Part shown: piece by piece, positions 10,201-16,711 of the stretch
Position numbering within the stretch: position 1 is the stretch's first letter
Layout of the letters: every line of letters begins with the position of its first letter
Assembly: GCA_015061725.1 (NCBI GenBank)
Contig: SUVX01000003.1
Coordinates: forward strand, 49,943 to 113,942
Direction of reading: 5' to 3'
Length of the DNA: 64,000 nt
Source of the DNA: Lentisphaerota bacterium
GTDB taxonomy: Bacteria > Verrucomicrobiota > Lentisphaeria > Victivallales > Victivallaceae
The notes under the pieces: generated by a model
Told to the model about the DNA's origin: nothing
Database searches by the model: none
What the model saw: the letters and a program-made list of their open reading frames with translations, nothing else
Position numbers and translations under genes: made by a program

Positions 10201-10378
10201 AAACACCTTTCAGAGAATGCCAGTTCGGAGTTAAAATCAGCCAGAAATCCCGTCCGTTTTGAAAATGCTTTTTCCAGGTGACATTATATGCCCGTTGAGG
10301 ATTCGCGACAAAATCTCCGGCACTGACAGCTGCAAACGCAAGTGCTGCAACGCAAAAAAGCAGATATTTTGACTTCAT
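7253..10378 (-). CDS. Large secreted protein with C-terminal concanavalin-like (LamG) domain, putative glycan-active
   Basis: 1041 residues starting with a clear signal peptide (MKSKYLLFCVAALAFAAVSAG). Residues about 250-560 look like a (beta/alpha)8-type region with many Trp/Tyr (ILTPNWHS, QLGEWDANF, YHANYVWSYTCCYSE). Residues about 570-720 have GATase/beta-galactosidase-trimerisation-like features (YVFNGGTLVLTSAQ, RYGKGNVLLVTSPY). Residues about 860-1035 match a LamG/concanavalin A-like sandwich (GSWTIWAKPL, WDHLAIVWKNSIIRFFVNGKE, GELGDFTCYGRALSEKEI). The family is not certain, but this layout fits a periplasmic or secreted polysaccharide hydrolase. Last gene of locus 1, 13 bp after the esterase gene, ending in a strong terminator. 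Confidence 0.85.
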   Translation of the reverse strand: MKSKYLLFCVAALAFAAVSAGDFVANPQRAYNVTWKKHFQNGRDFWLILTPNWHSLKGVSNEEFVKNSATSTWLFFEGSNTENRLLSLNNFTAFDAKGKKIFPEITLSAGKKDMILNTEALTDNDKKTYCTLSGDVGDVKTRFSPLKAAMKVSSKTAIRRFRFSHGAGTAGKVVKAQLKQHKGKIINNKGIIDITLEKPSKQIELELESAAIVYNPWIVKNARLKKFPFFLNPRNRWINGKFWGLKKENINQEKLRQIKKEYADTLLGIQLGEWDANFMHTLNRPNAGMFKQLKEFFKIPADREDMVKNFKKFWDIHKDVYGPELFGLSGQFNYQHYGLDNGGTMSAQELTPEHNDTQFRVSYVFQRGAARQYSVPSQIYHANYVWSYTCCYSESPFGKFVGVGFGSPASLSLRNYYMAYYTGHNYISCENQPYGQAWKGKNGLYELTDNGKALKDIYEWSQNPKGKRGESYAPILLLADRKHGFDANHRLPHQTHWKGLMPLREGDLLLEYTMQAISPNFGILPYMKKTQGKPNYNMRNSVLGDIFDLYIANPLNTPEVSVAQLEKYPVVFPINNITFTQTLADTLKTYVFNGGTLVLTSAQLYPFENDKEFLNITKLAGTVKKDGLVLNRFKTDKNTTVLMKTSDSTPLVYKKRYGKGNVLLVTSPYMQKVSNIYKAPKQMTELLQKLQREVLPIQVEGNCQFMFNVMPDGTWKVILINNDGVNKAPWESVEKFDKKCTSTVKLIAPAGTKAVEMRRNAPMEETIQNGKKVYTLTIPPAEIFVVDITGIPRKAPEKVSRKAAPAVKGFVYRPYKYNVPFDGYKKSHYPPVKKQNKAPEIVGRWTAKNGYKSAVGGPDMIWTGKQTFDGKNNNYAEIRLSADCNMTEGSWTIWAKPLPFDKYPVNFGKNKRGGVVYGDQIHLEYTDGHWVLGGQEKPQWFYYQGPKASGKWDHLAIVWKNSIIRFFVNGKEIIKPTGPFKLLNEFGYDSYYKCFNFRIGLLVPAWKNPCPFAGELGDFTCYGRALSEKEIQRLAQKKPGK

Positions 10379-10391
10379 GTTACTTTCTCCT

Positions 10392-11207
10392 TTATTTATT
10401 TAACCGTAAAATGGTGTCGTTGATAATAGCCATGGACGGCATAAGACAAGTGCCGTGTGAGGTTTCGGGAATTGATATGAATTTAATATCCTTGTGTTTG
10501 TAAATCCGTTTCATTCTGGAATAGATCAATTGATTTTCTTCCACCCTTGAAGCGATATCTCTCTGGGGATCGCCGCAGAAAAAGATCATGGGCGGTGCTT
10601 CTTTTGAAGCGTGATATATGGGGGCATATTCATCGACAGCCAAATCTTTTACTGCCGGATCTTTCTGTCTGCGTTCGGCAAGGATTTGAAAATGGGTCGT
10701 CATCTGTCCTGAAACGGGATAAACTGCGGCAAGTTCTTTGGGCGAGTGTCCGAAGGTTTTGAGATATTTTTTATCAAGTGCGATCATTGCAGAAAGGTAT
10801 CCGCCGGCAGAGTGTCCTGAAATATAAACTTTTTTTGGATCACCACCGTATTTTTTTATGTTATCAAGTACCCACGAGACCGCTGCGGCAGCATCGTAAA
10901 TGTAATCCGGATGACTGACTGTTTTTCCCGCAAGACGGTAATTGACTGCAACGATGGCGATTTTATTTGTGTTGATTTCCTGCGGAAAAAATTTATCTCC
11001 CCACTTCAAGCCGCCGCCGTGAAGCCAGACAAGAGTCGGAAAATTTTTTGTTTCCGGTGTTTTGATATCCAGTTTGCAATATCGGGTAACGGCCTGTTTG
11101 TTTCCACTGACAGGATAGAATTTTCCGTAATAAGAAATATTTTTCCATTCCCCGGAAAACAGAAGACAGCTGCTTGCAAGTGCAAAAGTTGTCAACAGTT
11201 TTTTCAT
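10392..11207 (-). CDS. Secreted alpha/beta-hydrolase, putative carbohydrate esterase
   Basis: 271 residues from the ATG at 11207, which precedes the signal peptide MKKLLTTFALASSCLLFSG and has AAGGA upstream; an upstream in-frame ATG would run into the preceding gene. Oxyanion motif HGGG (residues 63-66), nucleophile Ser133 in SGHSAGG, Asp213 in GDPQRD and His251 in ETSHGT complete the triad of the esterase/lipase family that deacylates sugars or removes ferulate-type esters (BD-FAE-like). Lies 19 bp after the prepilin-like gene and 13 bp before the large secreted protein, so it probably removes ester groups from the same glycan. Confidence 0.88.
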   Translation of the reverse strand: MKKLLTTFALASSCLLFSGEWKNISYYGKFYPVSGNKQAVTRYCKLDIKTPETKNFPTLVWLHGGGLKWGDKFFPQEINTNKIAIVAVNYRLAGKTVSHPDYIYDAAAAVSWVLDNIKKYGGDPKKVYISGHSAGGYLSAMIALDKKYLKTFGHSPKELAAVYPVSGQMTTHFQILAERRQKDPAVKDLAVDEYAPIYHASKEAPPMIFFCGDPQRDIASRVEENQLIYSRMKRIYKHKDIKFISIPETSHGTCLMPSMAIINDTILRLNK

Positions 11208-11226
11208 AACGAGTATGTTCCTTTTT

Positions 11227-12318
11227 TTAATCGTTGTCCTGTACCCAATATTTGAAATTGAAGGTATTGGCGGCAAATTCTGCTGTAAAAGTACCGACGT
11301 GTCCATCAAAAAACAGCATATTGGCTTTGTTGTTGTGCGTATAACGGACTCCTTTGAAATAGGTGGTTTCCGATGCAGGCATCTTGCCGCCTTCGCAGTC
11401 TCTTGATTTTGTAAGAGAAAGCCATCTGCTGGGCCATGCCTGATTGAGGTTCATGGTTTGACCTGAAAAATCGCCGATCAGAAATTTTTCACTCGGCTTG
11501 TTGATTTTTTTGAAAAATCCGATAACGGAATAAGAGTTGTAGGCACCTGTTTCACTACTGTAACGGACGACTCTTGCGTAACTTAAATAAAGGTCAGCTG
11601 TGTTATCGGTTCTTTCTTTGAAATAAGGTGCTTTCGGACAGCGGAGTGACCGTGGATAGAGATGGTTGTAACCGTCAATAAGGCGGTCACGCAATCCGAA
11701 ATAACTGCGGTAGACGGGATTTCCTGCCCACATGCGCCGGACGGAATCGTTGCCGCCACCGATTTTTTCGTAATTCATCATCGAAGGAATTTTAACTCCG
11801 AAATCACCTTCGTACATATTTTCCGTGCTTCCGAACTGTCTTAAATTGTTCTGACAGGTGGAATCTTTTGCTTTGTCCCGTGCCTGCTGTAATGCCGGAA
11901 GAAGCATCGCCGCAAGAATTGCGATAATCGCAATCACAACCAGCAGTTCTATGAGAGTAAAGGGGCTGGATGCGAGGGGAAAAGACAACTTTTTTTCACG
12001 GGAAAAAAAGTTTTCTTTTCCCCTCGCGCTCCCCTTTTCTTTCAAAAAAAGCGGGGTATTTTGTTGTTGGGCGAAACCAGCCGTATTCTGCGGCGCACCG
12101 ATATCCGTTTTTGTCCGTTTTTGTCCGTTTTTGTCCGTTTTTAACGCGCCGCCCCACCAAGACAGCATGCCGCAGCGGTTATACAAAACACCTGTTTTAC
12201 AAGCAGCACTCACCAGCAGTTCAATCAGGGTAAATGCCGATTTGAAAAGACGAAGTTTTCCCATGGTGATTTTCTGTTTGAACAGAAGACTTTTCTCTGA
12301 AGATGATATTTTGACCAT
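11227..12318 (-). CDS. Prepilin-like secreted protein with a duplicated FTLIELLV start and an inserted palindromic repeat
   Basis: 363 residues. The true prepilin-type segment (basic residues, FTLIELLV, hydrophobic helix rich in Ile/Ala, then [14 protein letters not shown]) starts near residue 122. About 94 residues earlier the frame already contains [10 protein letters not shown], followed by a non-hydrophobic stretch ([21 protein letters not shown]), a Lys-rich part from 10-bp repeats, and residues [17 protein letters not shown] encoded by the palindromic element at 11972-12027. The remainder carries the usual C-terminal MLFFDGHV motif. The frame is open throughout. The ATG at 12318 has AGGAG 8 nt upstream. 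First gene of locus 1, divergent from an AraC regulator. Proteins of this type are very numerous in Lentisphaerota-like genomes; the role is unknown, probably cell-surface glycan binding or display. Confidence 0.88.
   Translation of the reverse strand: MVKISSSEKSLLFKQKITMGKLRLFKSAFTLIELLVSAACKTGVLYNRCGMLSWWGGALKTDKNGQKRTKTDIGAPQNTAGFAQQQNTPLFLKEKGSARGKENFFSREKKLSFPLASSPFTLIELLVVIAIIAILAAMLLPALQQARDKAKDSTCQNNLRQFGSTENMYEGDFGVKIPSMMNYEKIGGGNDSVRRMWAGNPVYRSYFGLRDRLIDGYNHLYPRSLRCPKAPYFKERTDNTADLYLSYARVVRYSSETGAYNSYSVIGFFKKINKPSEKFLIGDFSGQTMNLNQAWPSRWLSLTKSRDCEGGKMPASETTYFKGVRYTHNNKANMLFFDGHVGTFTAEFAANTFNFKYWVQDND
11972..12027. repeat. Palindromic repeat element, copy B, inside a coding sequence
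   Basis: Arms GCGAGGGGAAAAGA...AACTTTTTTTC and GAAAAAAAGTT...TCTTTTCCCCTCGC meet at ACGG: a stem of about 25 bp with one unpaired base per arm. The right flank (CTTTCAAAAAAAGCGGGGTATTTTGTTG) resembles the flank of the other copies. It is in the reading frame of the prepilin-like gene and does not interrupt it. Confidence 0.92.
12104..12142. repeat. 10-bp tandem repeat TCCGTTTTTG, four copies
   Basis: Units begin at 12104, 12114, 12124 and 12134 (the last ends TTTTT-A). The period is not a multiple of three, so on the minus strand it is read as [13 protein letters not shown] within the prepilin-like gene. It lies in the insert between the two FTLIELLV segments. Confidence 0.95.
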
Positions 12319-12361
12319 TCCTAAAACTCCTGTAATGAGATTTTTTTGGGTTTCTTTATAT

Positions 12362-12409
12362 AATATATTGAAAAAAACACTTGAAACAATAGAGGAAACA
12401 GGTTAAATT
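12362..12409. promoter_or_regulatory. Divergent promoters of carbohydrate locus 1
   Basis: Minus strand: TTGTTT (12384-12389), 16-bp spacer, TATATT (12362-12367) for the prepilin-like operon. Plus strand: TTGAAA (12381-12386), 17-bp spacer, TAAATT (12404-12409) for the AraC-type gene. The two -35 boxes overlap, so the promoters exclude each other, the layout expected for regulator and target. Confidence 0.5.
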
Positions 12410-12460
12410 ATTGGATATTGATGAAAAAATATGTGATTTTGTCTATTTTTTGAGGTTGAC

Positions 12461-13333
12461 GTGAAAAATCAGGATAGAGTACAGCAGGTTTTAGAAATCA
12501 ATAAAGAAAATACCTTGTTGTGGCATTCAGTTTGTGGAGTTGAGCGTTCTCTGTTATGGTTGCGTTTTATAGGTTCTGTCTCCTGGCCCAACGGCTATTG
12601 GGTGCATCATCCGCTGACATCGTATCTTGATGTTCAAATGCTTGATGAAGGGCGGCTTATTCTGACTCGTGACGGACATGAAACCGTGATTGCAGGTCCT
12701 GCGCTTGTGATTATTCCCCCGGGGGAACATAAACTTGCGGCGGATACCGCAGGCGTGTGCCGCAAGCGGCATCTGGGAATTCAGGGGACGGTCGTTGTCA
12801 ATAATCTTGCGAAACTTAATCTGGATAAAGTACATATCCTGCCGGGATTTCAAAATCCTGAATTTGATAAACTTTTCAACACGCTCCGGCAAATGATGCG
12901 GGAGAAAAATCCGGAAACGGTCAGTAAGCTCAGTGTTCTTGCCTATGAAATGCTTCTGTTGTTATCGCACTGTACCGAGCAGCAGCCTTTTCCTGAGGAA
13001 TTGATGTGGGCGGTTCATTTTATCCGCAGGGAATTTGCTTCTATCGTTTCTCTTGCAGACATCTGCCTGTACTGCAACAGGGCTAAAAGTACACTTCAGG
13101 GACTGTTCAAGCATTATATGAATACAACGCCGATGCAGTACCTGACTGAAGTTCGGATGAATCATGCGGCAAAGCAGTTGAGAAATACCCTTATGCCCAT
13201 CAAGGAAATTGCTGAAAAATGCGGTTATTCTGACCAGCTTTATTTTTCAAGTGCTTTCAAAAAACATTTTCATTGTTCGCCGAGAGCATACCGCAAAGCG
13301 GCGGGAATGCCGGAGCCGGAAAAGATAGAGTAA
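12461..13333 (+). CDS. AraC-family transcriptional regulator of locus 1
   Basis: 290 residues; GTG start with GAGGT upstream. An N-terminal cupin-type sensor (about 45-105: SYLDVQMLDEGRLILTRDG, VIIPPGEHKL) is followed by a C-terminal pair of helix-turn-helices (about 185-280): SLADICLYCNRAKSTLQGLFKHY and PIKEIAEKCGYSDQLYFSSAFKKHF, then SPRAYRKAA. Such proteins bind a sugar and activate a neighbouring catabolic operon. It is divergent from the prepilin/esterase/secreted-protein operon and shares its promoter region, so it is very likely that operon's regulator; the ligand is unknown. Confidence 0.93.
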   Translation: MKNQDRVQQVLEINKENTLLWHSVCGVERSLLWLRFIGSVSWPNGYWVHHPLTSYLDVQMLDEGRLILTRDGHETVIAGPALVIIPPGEHKLAADTAGVCRKRHLGIQGTVVVNNLAKLNLDKVHILPGFQNPEFDKLFNTLRQMMREKNPETVSKLSVLAYEMLLLLSHCTEQQPFPEELMWAVHFIRREFASIVSLADICLYCNRAKSTLQGLFKHYMNTTPMQYLTEVRMNHAAKQLRNTLMPIKEIAEKCGYSDQLYFSSAFKKHFHCSPRAYRKAAGMPEPEKIE

Positions 13334-13480
13334 TGTATATTCCAAACACGGATAGATAACAAAAATATCGGTTCGTCGACGGTTTGCGACAGAAACAGGC
13401 AGAAAACGGAAAAACTGAAAGACGGGGTTGAAAAAGACCGGAATCGCTTCTGTTGTCAAATGCGCAAAAAAGAGTTTTCA

Positions 13481-13516
13481 ATGGACCACATGGACAACAT
13501 GGACAACATGGACAAC
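13481..13516. repeat. 9-bp tandem repeat ATGGACAAC, four units
   Basis: Units at 13481 (ATGGACCAC), 13490, 13499 and 13508. Inverted GTCCAT copies follow at about 13539-13572, giving a loose hairpin. On the minus strand it reads as Cys-Cys-Pro repeats in an open but unconvincing frame. No gene is supported in 13334-13937; the gap holds only repeats. Confidence 0.9.
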
Positions 13517-13606
13517 ATGGGCGCAGTAATGCTGAATAGTCCATTTTGTCCATCTGGTCACCCCGGTCCATCAAATGCCTGTTTGGGCAAAAACGAAATT
13601 TCAAGC

Positions 13607-13856
13607 GGGGGGCAATAATCCTCTCAACAAAATACCCCGCTTTTTTTGAAAAGAGGATCCGCCTTCGCACAAGGCTGCGGCGGACAGGGGAAGAGAGTTT
13701 AATATCCGGGGGCAATAATCCTCTCAACAAAATACCCCGCTTTTTTGAAAAGTGGATCCACCTTCACACAAGGCTGCGGCGGACAGGGGAAGAGAGTTTA
13801 ATATCCGGGGGCAATAATCCTCTCAACAAAATACCCCGCTTTTTTGAAAAGTGGAG
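13607..13856. repeat. About 100-bp tandem repeat, two and a half copies
   Basis: Copies start near 13607, 13707 and 13806: the landmark GGCAATAATC is at 13611, 13711 and 13810. Each holds CTCAACAAAATACCCCGC, a T-run, GAAAAG, CAAGGCTGCGGCGGACAG and GAGAGTTTAATATCC. The third copy breaks off into the palindrome at 13863. The unit equals the flank of the palindromic element, so the flank has been amplified without its hairpin. Confidence 0.95.
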
Positions 13857-13862
13857 AGGGGT

Positions 13863-13920
13863 CCGGGGGGAGGCGAAAAACTTTTTTTCACGTGAAAAAA
13901 AGTTTTTCGCCTTCCCCCGG
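13863..13920. repeat. Palindromic repeat element, copy C
   Basis: Near-perfect inverted repeat of about 29 bp per arm centred on ACGT: arms begin CCGGGGG and AGGCGAAAAAC, then TTTTTTTC, and mirror to GTTTTTCGCCT and CCCCCGG. It lies 17 bp after the rnhB stop and at the end of the 100-bp array, between convergent genes, so it could end transcription from both sides. Confidence 0.95.
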
Positions 13921-13937
13921 CTCCCATCTGCTCTTTA

Positions 13938-14621
13938 TCAGAAAAGTTCCAGCTGTTCGGGGGGAGGGGCAAGCAGTTCGCGTACCGGACGGAAGGTCAT
14001 TCTGTGGATCGGGCAGGGACCGAGGGTTTTCAAGGCTTCGAGGTGGGCGGGCGTTCCGTAACCCATGTGTGAAGCAAAGCCGTAACCGGGGTAGAGTTTG
14101 TCATATTCTTCCATCAGTTCGTCACGGTGGACTTTGGCAAGGATGCTTGCTGCCGCAATGCTGGCGGAACGGGCGTCACCTTTTACAAGATTACGGCAGG
14201 GGACGGCGAAACCTTTGACGGGCAGTCCGTCAACGAGAACGAAGTCTGCCTGTTTCTGCAAATTCAAGACCGCCTGACGCATCGCCTGATGGGTGGCGTT
14301 GAGGATATTGATTTGATCAATGATTGAAGCACTTACTTCAACCACGCTGTGATAACACTCCGGCAGCGCAAGCAGTTCGTCTCGCAGTTTTCTGCGGTCG
14401 CAGTCTGAAAGCTGCTTGGAGTCAAAGAATCCGGGAAGTTCCGGAATGTCAGGCAGAATGACTGCCGCTGCAACCACGGGACCCGCTAACGGTCCGCGAC
14501 CGGCTTCGTCTACGCCTGCAATAAAACAAAAACCCTCTGAACGGAGCTCGCGCTCCGTGCAGAGGAGTTCATGATCCTGTGTAATGCCTTTGCGGCAGGA
14601 ACGGTCGGACTTACTTGACAC
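13938..14621 (-). CDS. rnhB: Ribonuclease HII
   Basis: Cleaves RNA of RNA-DNA hybrids and misincorporated ribonucleotides. The signature AGVDEAGRGPLAGPVVAAAV carries the first two catalytic acids; the third lies in ADFVLVDGLPV and the last near KVHRDELM; SKQLSD and PGYGFASHMGYGTP are also typical. The start is uncertain: the frame is open far into rplS without homology. I take the GTG at 14621, which overlaps the rplS stop by 11 nt and gives 227 residues; homology begins around HELLCTEREL, some 20 codons later, and no ATG lies between. Last gene of the rpsP operon; a palindromic repeat follows the stop. Confidence 0.9.
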   Translation of the reverse strand: MSSKSDRSCRKGITQDHELLCTERELRSEGFCFIAGVDEAGRGPLAGPVVAAAVILPDIPELPGFFDSKQLSDCDRRKLRDELLALPECYHSVVEVSASIIDQINILNATHQAMRQAVLNLQKQADFVLVDGLPVKGFAVPCRNLVKGDARSASIAAASILAKVHRDELMEEYDKLYPGYGFASHMGYGTPAHLEALKTLGPCPIHRMTFRPVRELLAPPPEQLELF

Positions 14622-14958
14622 GACGTTCTTTGACACGGGCATCGCGACCGACTTTGTCGCGGAGATAGTACAGTTTTGCACGGCGGACAGCACCACGACG
14701 GATGACTTCCACCTTTTCCAGACGGGGGCTGTTGATCGGGAACACACGCTCGACACCCTGTCCGGCCTGAACACGGCGAACCGTGAAGGTCTCTTCGATG
14801 CCGGAGCCGCGTCTTGCGATCACGACACCCTGGAACTGCTGAATACGCTCATTGTCGCCCTCGACGATCTTCACCGAAATTTTGACGGTGTCGCCGACGT
14901 TGAACTCATGACGGTTCTCACGAACCTGCTCTTTACGGATTTTGTCCAATATCGTCAT
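14611..14958 (-). CDS. rplS: 50S ribosomal protein L19
   Basis: 115 residues from the ATG at 14958, which has AGAGG 7 nt upstream; the open frame extends 14 codons further into trmD but those are not conserved. Typical L19 sequence: FNVGDTVKISVKIVEGDNERIQ, FQGVVIARRGSGIEETFTVRR, GVERVFPINSPRLEKVEV, RRAKLYYLRD. L19 sits at the 30S-50S interface. The ATG follows the trmD stop by 2 nt, so translation is probably coupled. Confidence 0.97.
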   Translation of the reverse strand: MTILDKIRKEQVRENRHEFNVGDTVKISVKIVEGDNERIQQFQGVVIARRGSGIEETFTVRRVQAGQGVERVFPINSPRLEKVEVIRRGAVRRAKLYYLRDKVGRDARVKERRVK

Positions 14959-14960
14959 TT

Positions 14961-15659
14961 TCAAACCTCTTTTTCCGTTTGACTCATAAAATTTTCCCAC
15001 ATATCCGGCCGGCGTTCTCTGGTGAGGCTCTCACGCTGTTTCTGCCTGAATTTGGCAATTTTACCGTGATCGCCGCTCAAAAGAACCTCCGGAACCCGGA
15101 GACCGCGAAACTCTGTCGGACGCGTATATTGCGGATACTCCAACAGATTACCGGAGTGTGACTCATCAACACTTGATGCATCATCACCCAGCACTCCCGG
15201 CAGTAATCTTGCGACGGCGTCTGTGATAATCATCGCAGGAAGAACTCCGCTGGTCAGAACGAAATCCCCGAGGGAGATTTCCATATCAACAGCAAGCTCT
15301 ATCGCACGCTCGTCAACACCTTCATAGTGTCCGGTAACGATAACAAGGTGTTCGTAATTTGCCAGCTCCTTTGCAAGGCTCTGATTGAACACTCTGCCTC
15401 TCGGAGAAGTCAGGATAACCAGACTGTTCTCCTTTTTTACCGACTCTATTGCGGATACCACCGGCTCCGCCATCATCAACATTCCCGGTCCGCCGCCATA
15501 GGGTTTATCGTCAACAGTTCCCCGCGCATCAAGCGCAAAGTTTCTGATATTGACGGTGCCGAGCTCCAGTAAATTGCGTTCTGAAGCACGCCCTATGATG
15601 CTTTCTCCCAGTGGTCCGGGAAACAACTCCGGAAACAACGTCAGTACATCTATTCGCAC
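14961..15659 (-). CDS. trmD: tRNA (guanine37-N1)-methyltransferase
   Basis: Uses S-adenosylmethionine to make m1G37 next to the anticodon and prevents +1 frameshifting. The 232 residues show the trefoil-knot SPOUT signatures: RIDVLTLFPELF at the start, DDKPYGGGPGMLMM, ILTSPRGRVFNQ, IVTGHYEGVDER, and EISLGDFVLTSG. C-terminal helices (LLSGDHGKIAKFRQKQ) bind tRNA. Normal length. Between khpA and rplS; in many bacteria rimM lies directly before trmD but is absent here. Confidence 0.97.
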   Translation of the reverse strand: MRIDVLTLFPELFPGPLGESIIGRASERNLLELGTVNIRNFALDARGTVDDKPYGGGPGMLMMAEPVVSAIESVKKENSLVILTSPRGRVFNQSLAKELANYEHLVIVTGHYEGVDERAIELAVDMEISLGDFVLTSGVLPAMIITDAVARLLPGVLGDDASSVDESHSGNLLEYPQYTRPTEFRGLRVPEVLLSGDHGKIAKFRQKQRESLTRERRPDMWENFMSQTEKEV

Positions 15660-15687
15660 AACGCCGCCTCCTGAAATTCAAATAAGA

Positions 15688-16020
15688 TCAATCCAGCACA
15701 TCAACGGAAACGCGCTTGTGCTGACGTCCCGCTGCGCCACTGACAAGAGAACGGATAGACATAATAATCTTGCCGCGCTTGCCGACGATCTTACCGATAT
15801 CTTCCTTACGGCAACGGATTTTGATGGCCGCGCCTTCGCTGGTCTCGGTCGTTTCAATGCTGACTTCTTCAGGATAGTCAACCAGGGCCTTGACCACATA
15901 TTCAACAAATCCTTCAAGATCACGGATGCTGCCGGAAAGTTCTTTTCCGCAACCGCAGGTGCAACCGCAGGACTTATCGCTGGAAGAACCGAAAATCAAA
16001 CCCATTAACTTCTTGAACAT
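15688..16020 (-). CDS. khpA: KH-domain RNA-binding protein with Cys-rich N-terminus
   Basis: 110 residues. The KH core (about 35-108) has the RNA-binding GxxG loop in DIGKIVGKRGKIIMSIRSLV. KhpA proteins, with KhpB, bind many RNAs and affect cell division in Gram-positives; the gene is classically between rpsP and rimM/trmD, as here. Unusual is the N-terminus, MFKKLMGLIFGSSSDKSC followed by GCTCGCGKE: five cysteines in a short stretch, suggestive of a metal or redox site, and not usual for KhpA. Confidence 0.9.
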   Translation of the reverse strand: MFKKLMGLIFGSSSDKSCGCTCGCGKELSGSIRDLEGFVEYVVKALVDYPEEVSIETTETSEGAAIKIRCRKEDIGKIVGKRGKIIMSIRSLVSGAAGRQHKRVSVDVLD

Positions 16021-16044
16021 AATTCAATCTCTCGAAGTTTCAAA

Positions 16045-16431
16045 TTAAGCTTCGGGTGCAGCCTCCGGAGCGGCTTCAGCAGCGGCTGCTGCGGCAGCGG
16101 CTTCTTCTGCAGCTTTGGCTTTGGCTTCTTCTTCAGCCTTGATTCTGGCGGCGACTTTCTTGGACACGCTCGGCTTGCGGACACGATCCTTGAGGACGAT
16201 GCCGTTGCGTTTGCGGTCGATGATGTCCTGAACAGTTTCGGAAATCACGGCGCCGACGCCTTTCCAGTAATCTGCGCGATCCAGATTGATATCTTCAACT
16301 TTTCTGCAGGGATCATAGTAACCCAGCTCTTCAATCGCTTTTCCGTCACGGCTGGAACGCTGATCCATAACCACCACCCGGAAACAGGACTGATTGCGGG
16401 TACCGGTACGCTTTAATCTGATTCTGACCAT
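16045..16431 (-). CDS. rpsP: 30S ribosomal protein S16 with Ala/Glu-rich tail
   Basis: 128 residues. Residues 1-80 are ordinary S16 (MVRIRLKRTGTRNQSCFRVV, DGKAIEELGYYDP, RADYWKGVGAVISETVQDII). The last 35 or so are a Lys/Glu/Ala-rich extension ending in alanine repeats, likely a disordered or helical tail. First gene of the rpsP-khpA-trmD-rplS-rnhB operon; promoter at 16604-16632. Confidence 0.97.
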   Translation of the reverse strand: MVRIRLKRTGTRNQSCFRVVVMDQRSSRDGKAIEELGYYDPCRKVEDINLDRADYWKGVGAVISETVQDIIDRKRNGIVLKDRVRKPSVSKKVAARIKAEEEAKAKAAEEAAAAAAAAEAAPEAAPEA

Positions 16432-16603
16432 AAAATTTTTACCTCTATTTTTTGTTTAGTCTATTACCGCATTTTTTTGAAGCTCCGGCGTAACAGCCAC
16501 GTTATTTTTTACCGCCGGTACGGCAATCAATCAGCTCCCAGGTCCAGAGGATTGACCATAAGCATCATGTCTGCCGCCTTCAGTTTATGCGTGCAATTTT
16601 TAT

Positions 16604-16632
16604 AATATATCGCCTCTTTGCCGTTTTTTCAA
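16604..16632 (-). promoter_or_regulatory. Promoter of the rpsP operon
   Basis: Minus strand TTGAAA (16627-16632), 17-bp spacer, TATATT (16604-16609). The leader to the rpsP ATG would be about 165 nt; it contains a GC-rich dyad around GCCGTACCGGCGG, possibly an attenuator, but this is weak. Confidence 0.65.
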
Positions 16633-16657
16633 GCCGATTTTCACGTTGTTTTCACAG

Positions 16658-16684
16658 AAAAACGGTGTTCCTGCAAGGAGGAAC
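16658..16684 (-). terminator. Probable terminator of the ilvE operon
   Basis: Minus strand: GTTCCT / AGGAAC stem (16679-16684 and 16667-16672) around a 6-nt loop, then ACCG and TTTTT (16658-16662). It lies 28 bp after the stop of the last gene of that operon and just upstream of the rpsP promoter. Confidence 0.5.
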
Positions 16685-16711
16685 CGGATATGACAGACTC
16701 CGGACCGGGTT

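Noticed and set aside
12082..12240. The insert of the prepilin-like gene as a separate mobile gene
   Set aside because: It encodes no transposase or stand-alone ORF; it is only a segment made of repeats in the host frame.
13257..13730. Minus-strand frame with CCPCCPCCP repeats
   Set aside because: It overlaps the end of the AraC gene and is formed by the 9-bp repeat; no start signal or homology.
13607..13856. Tandem repeats considered as a CRISPR array
   Set aside because: Units are about 100 bp and adjacent with no variable spacers, and there are no cas genes.
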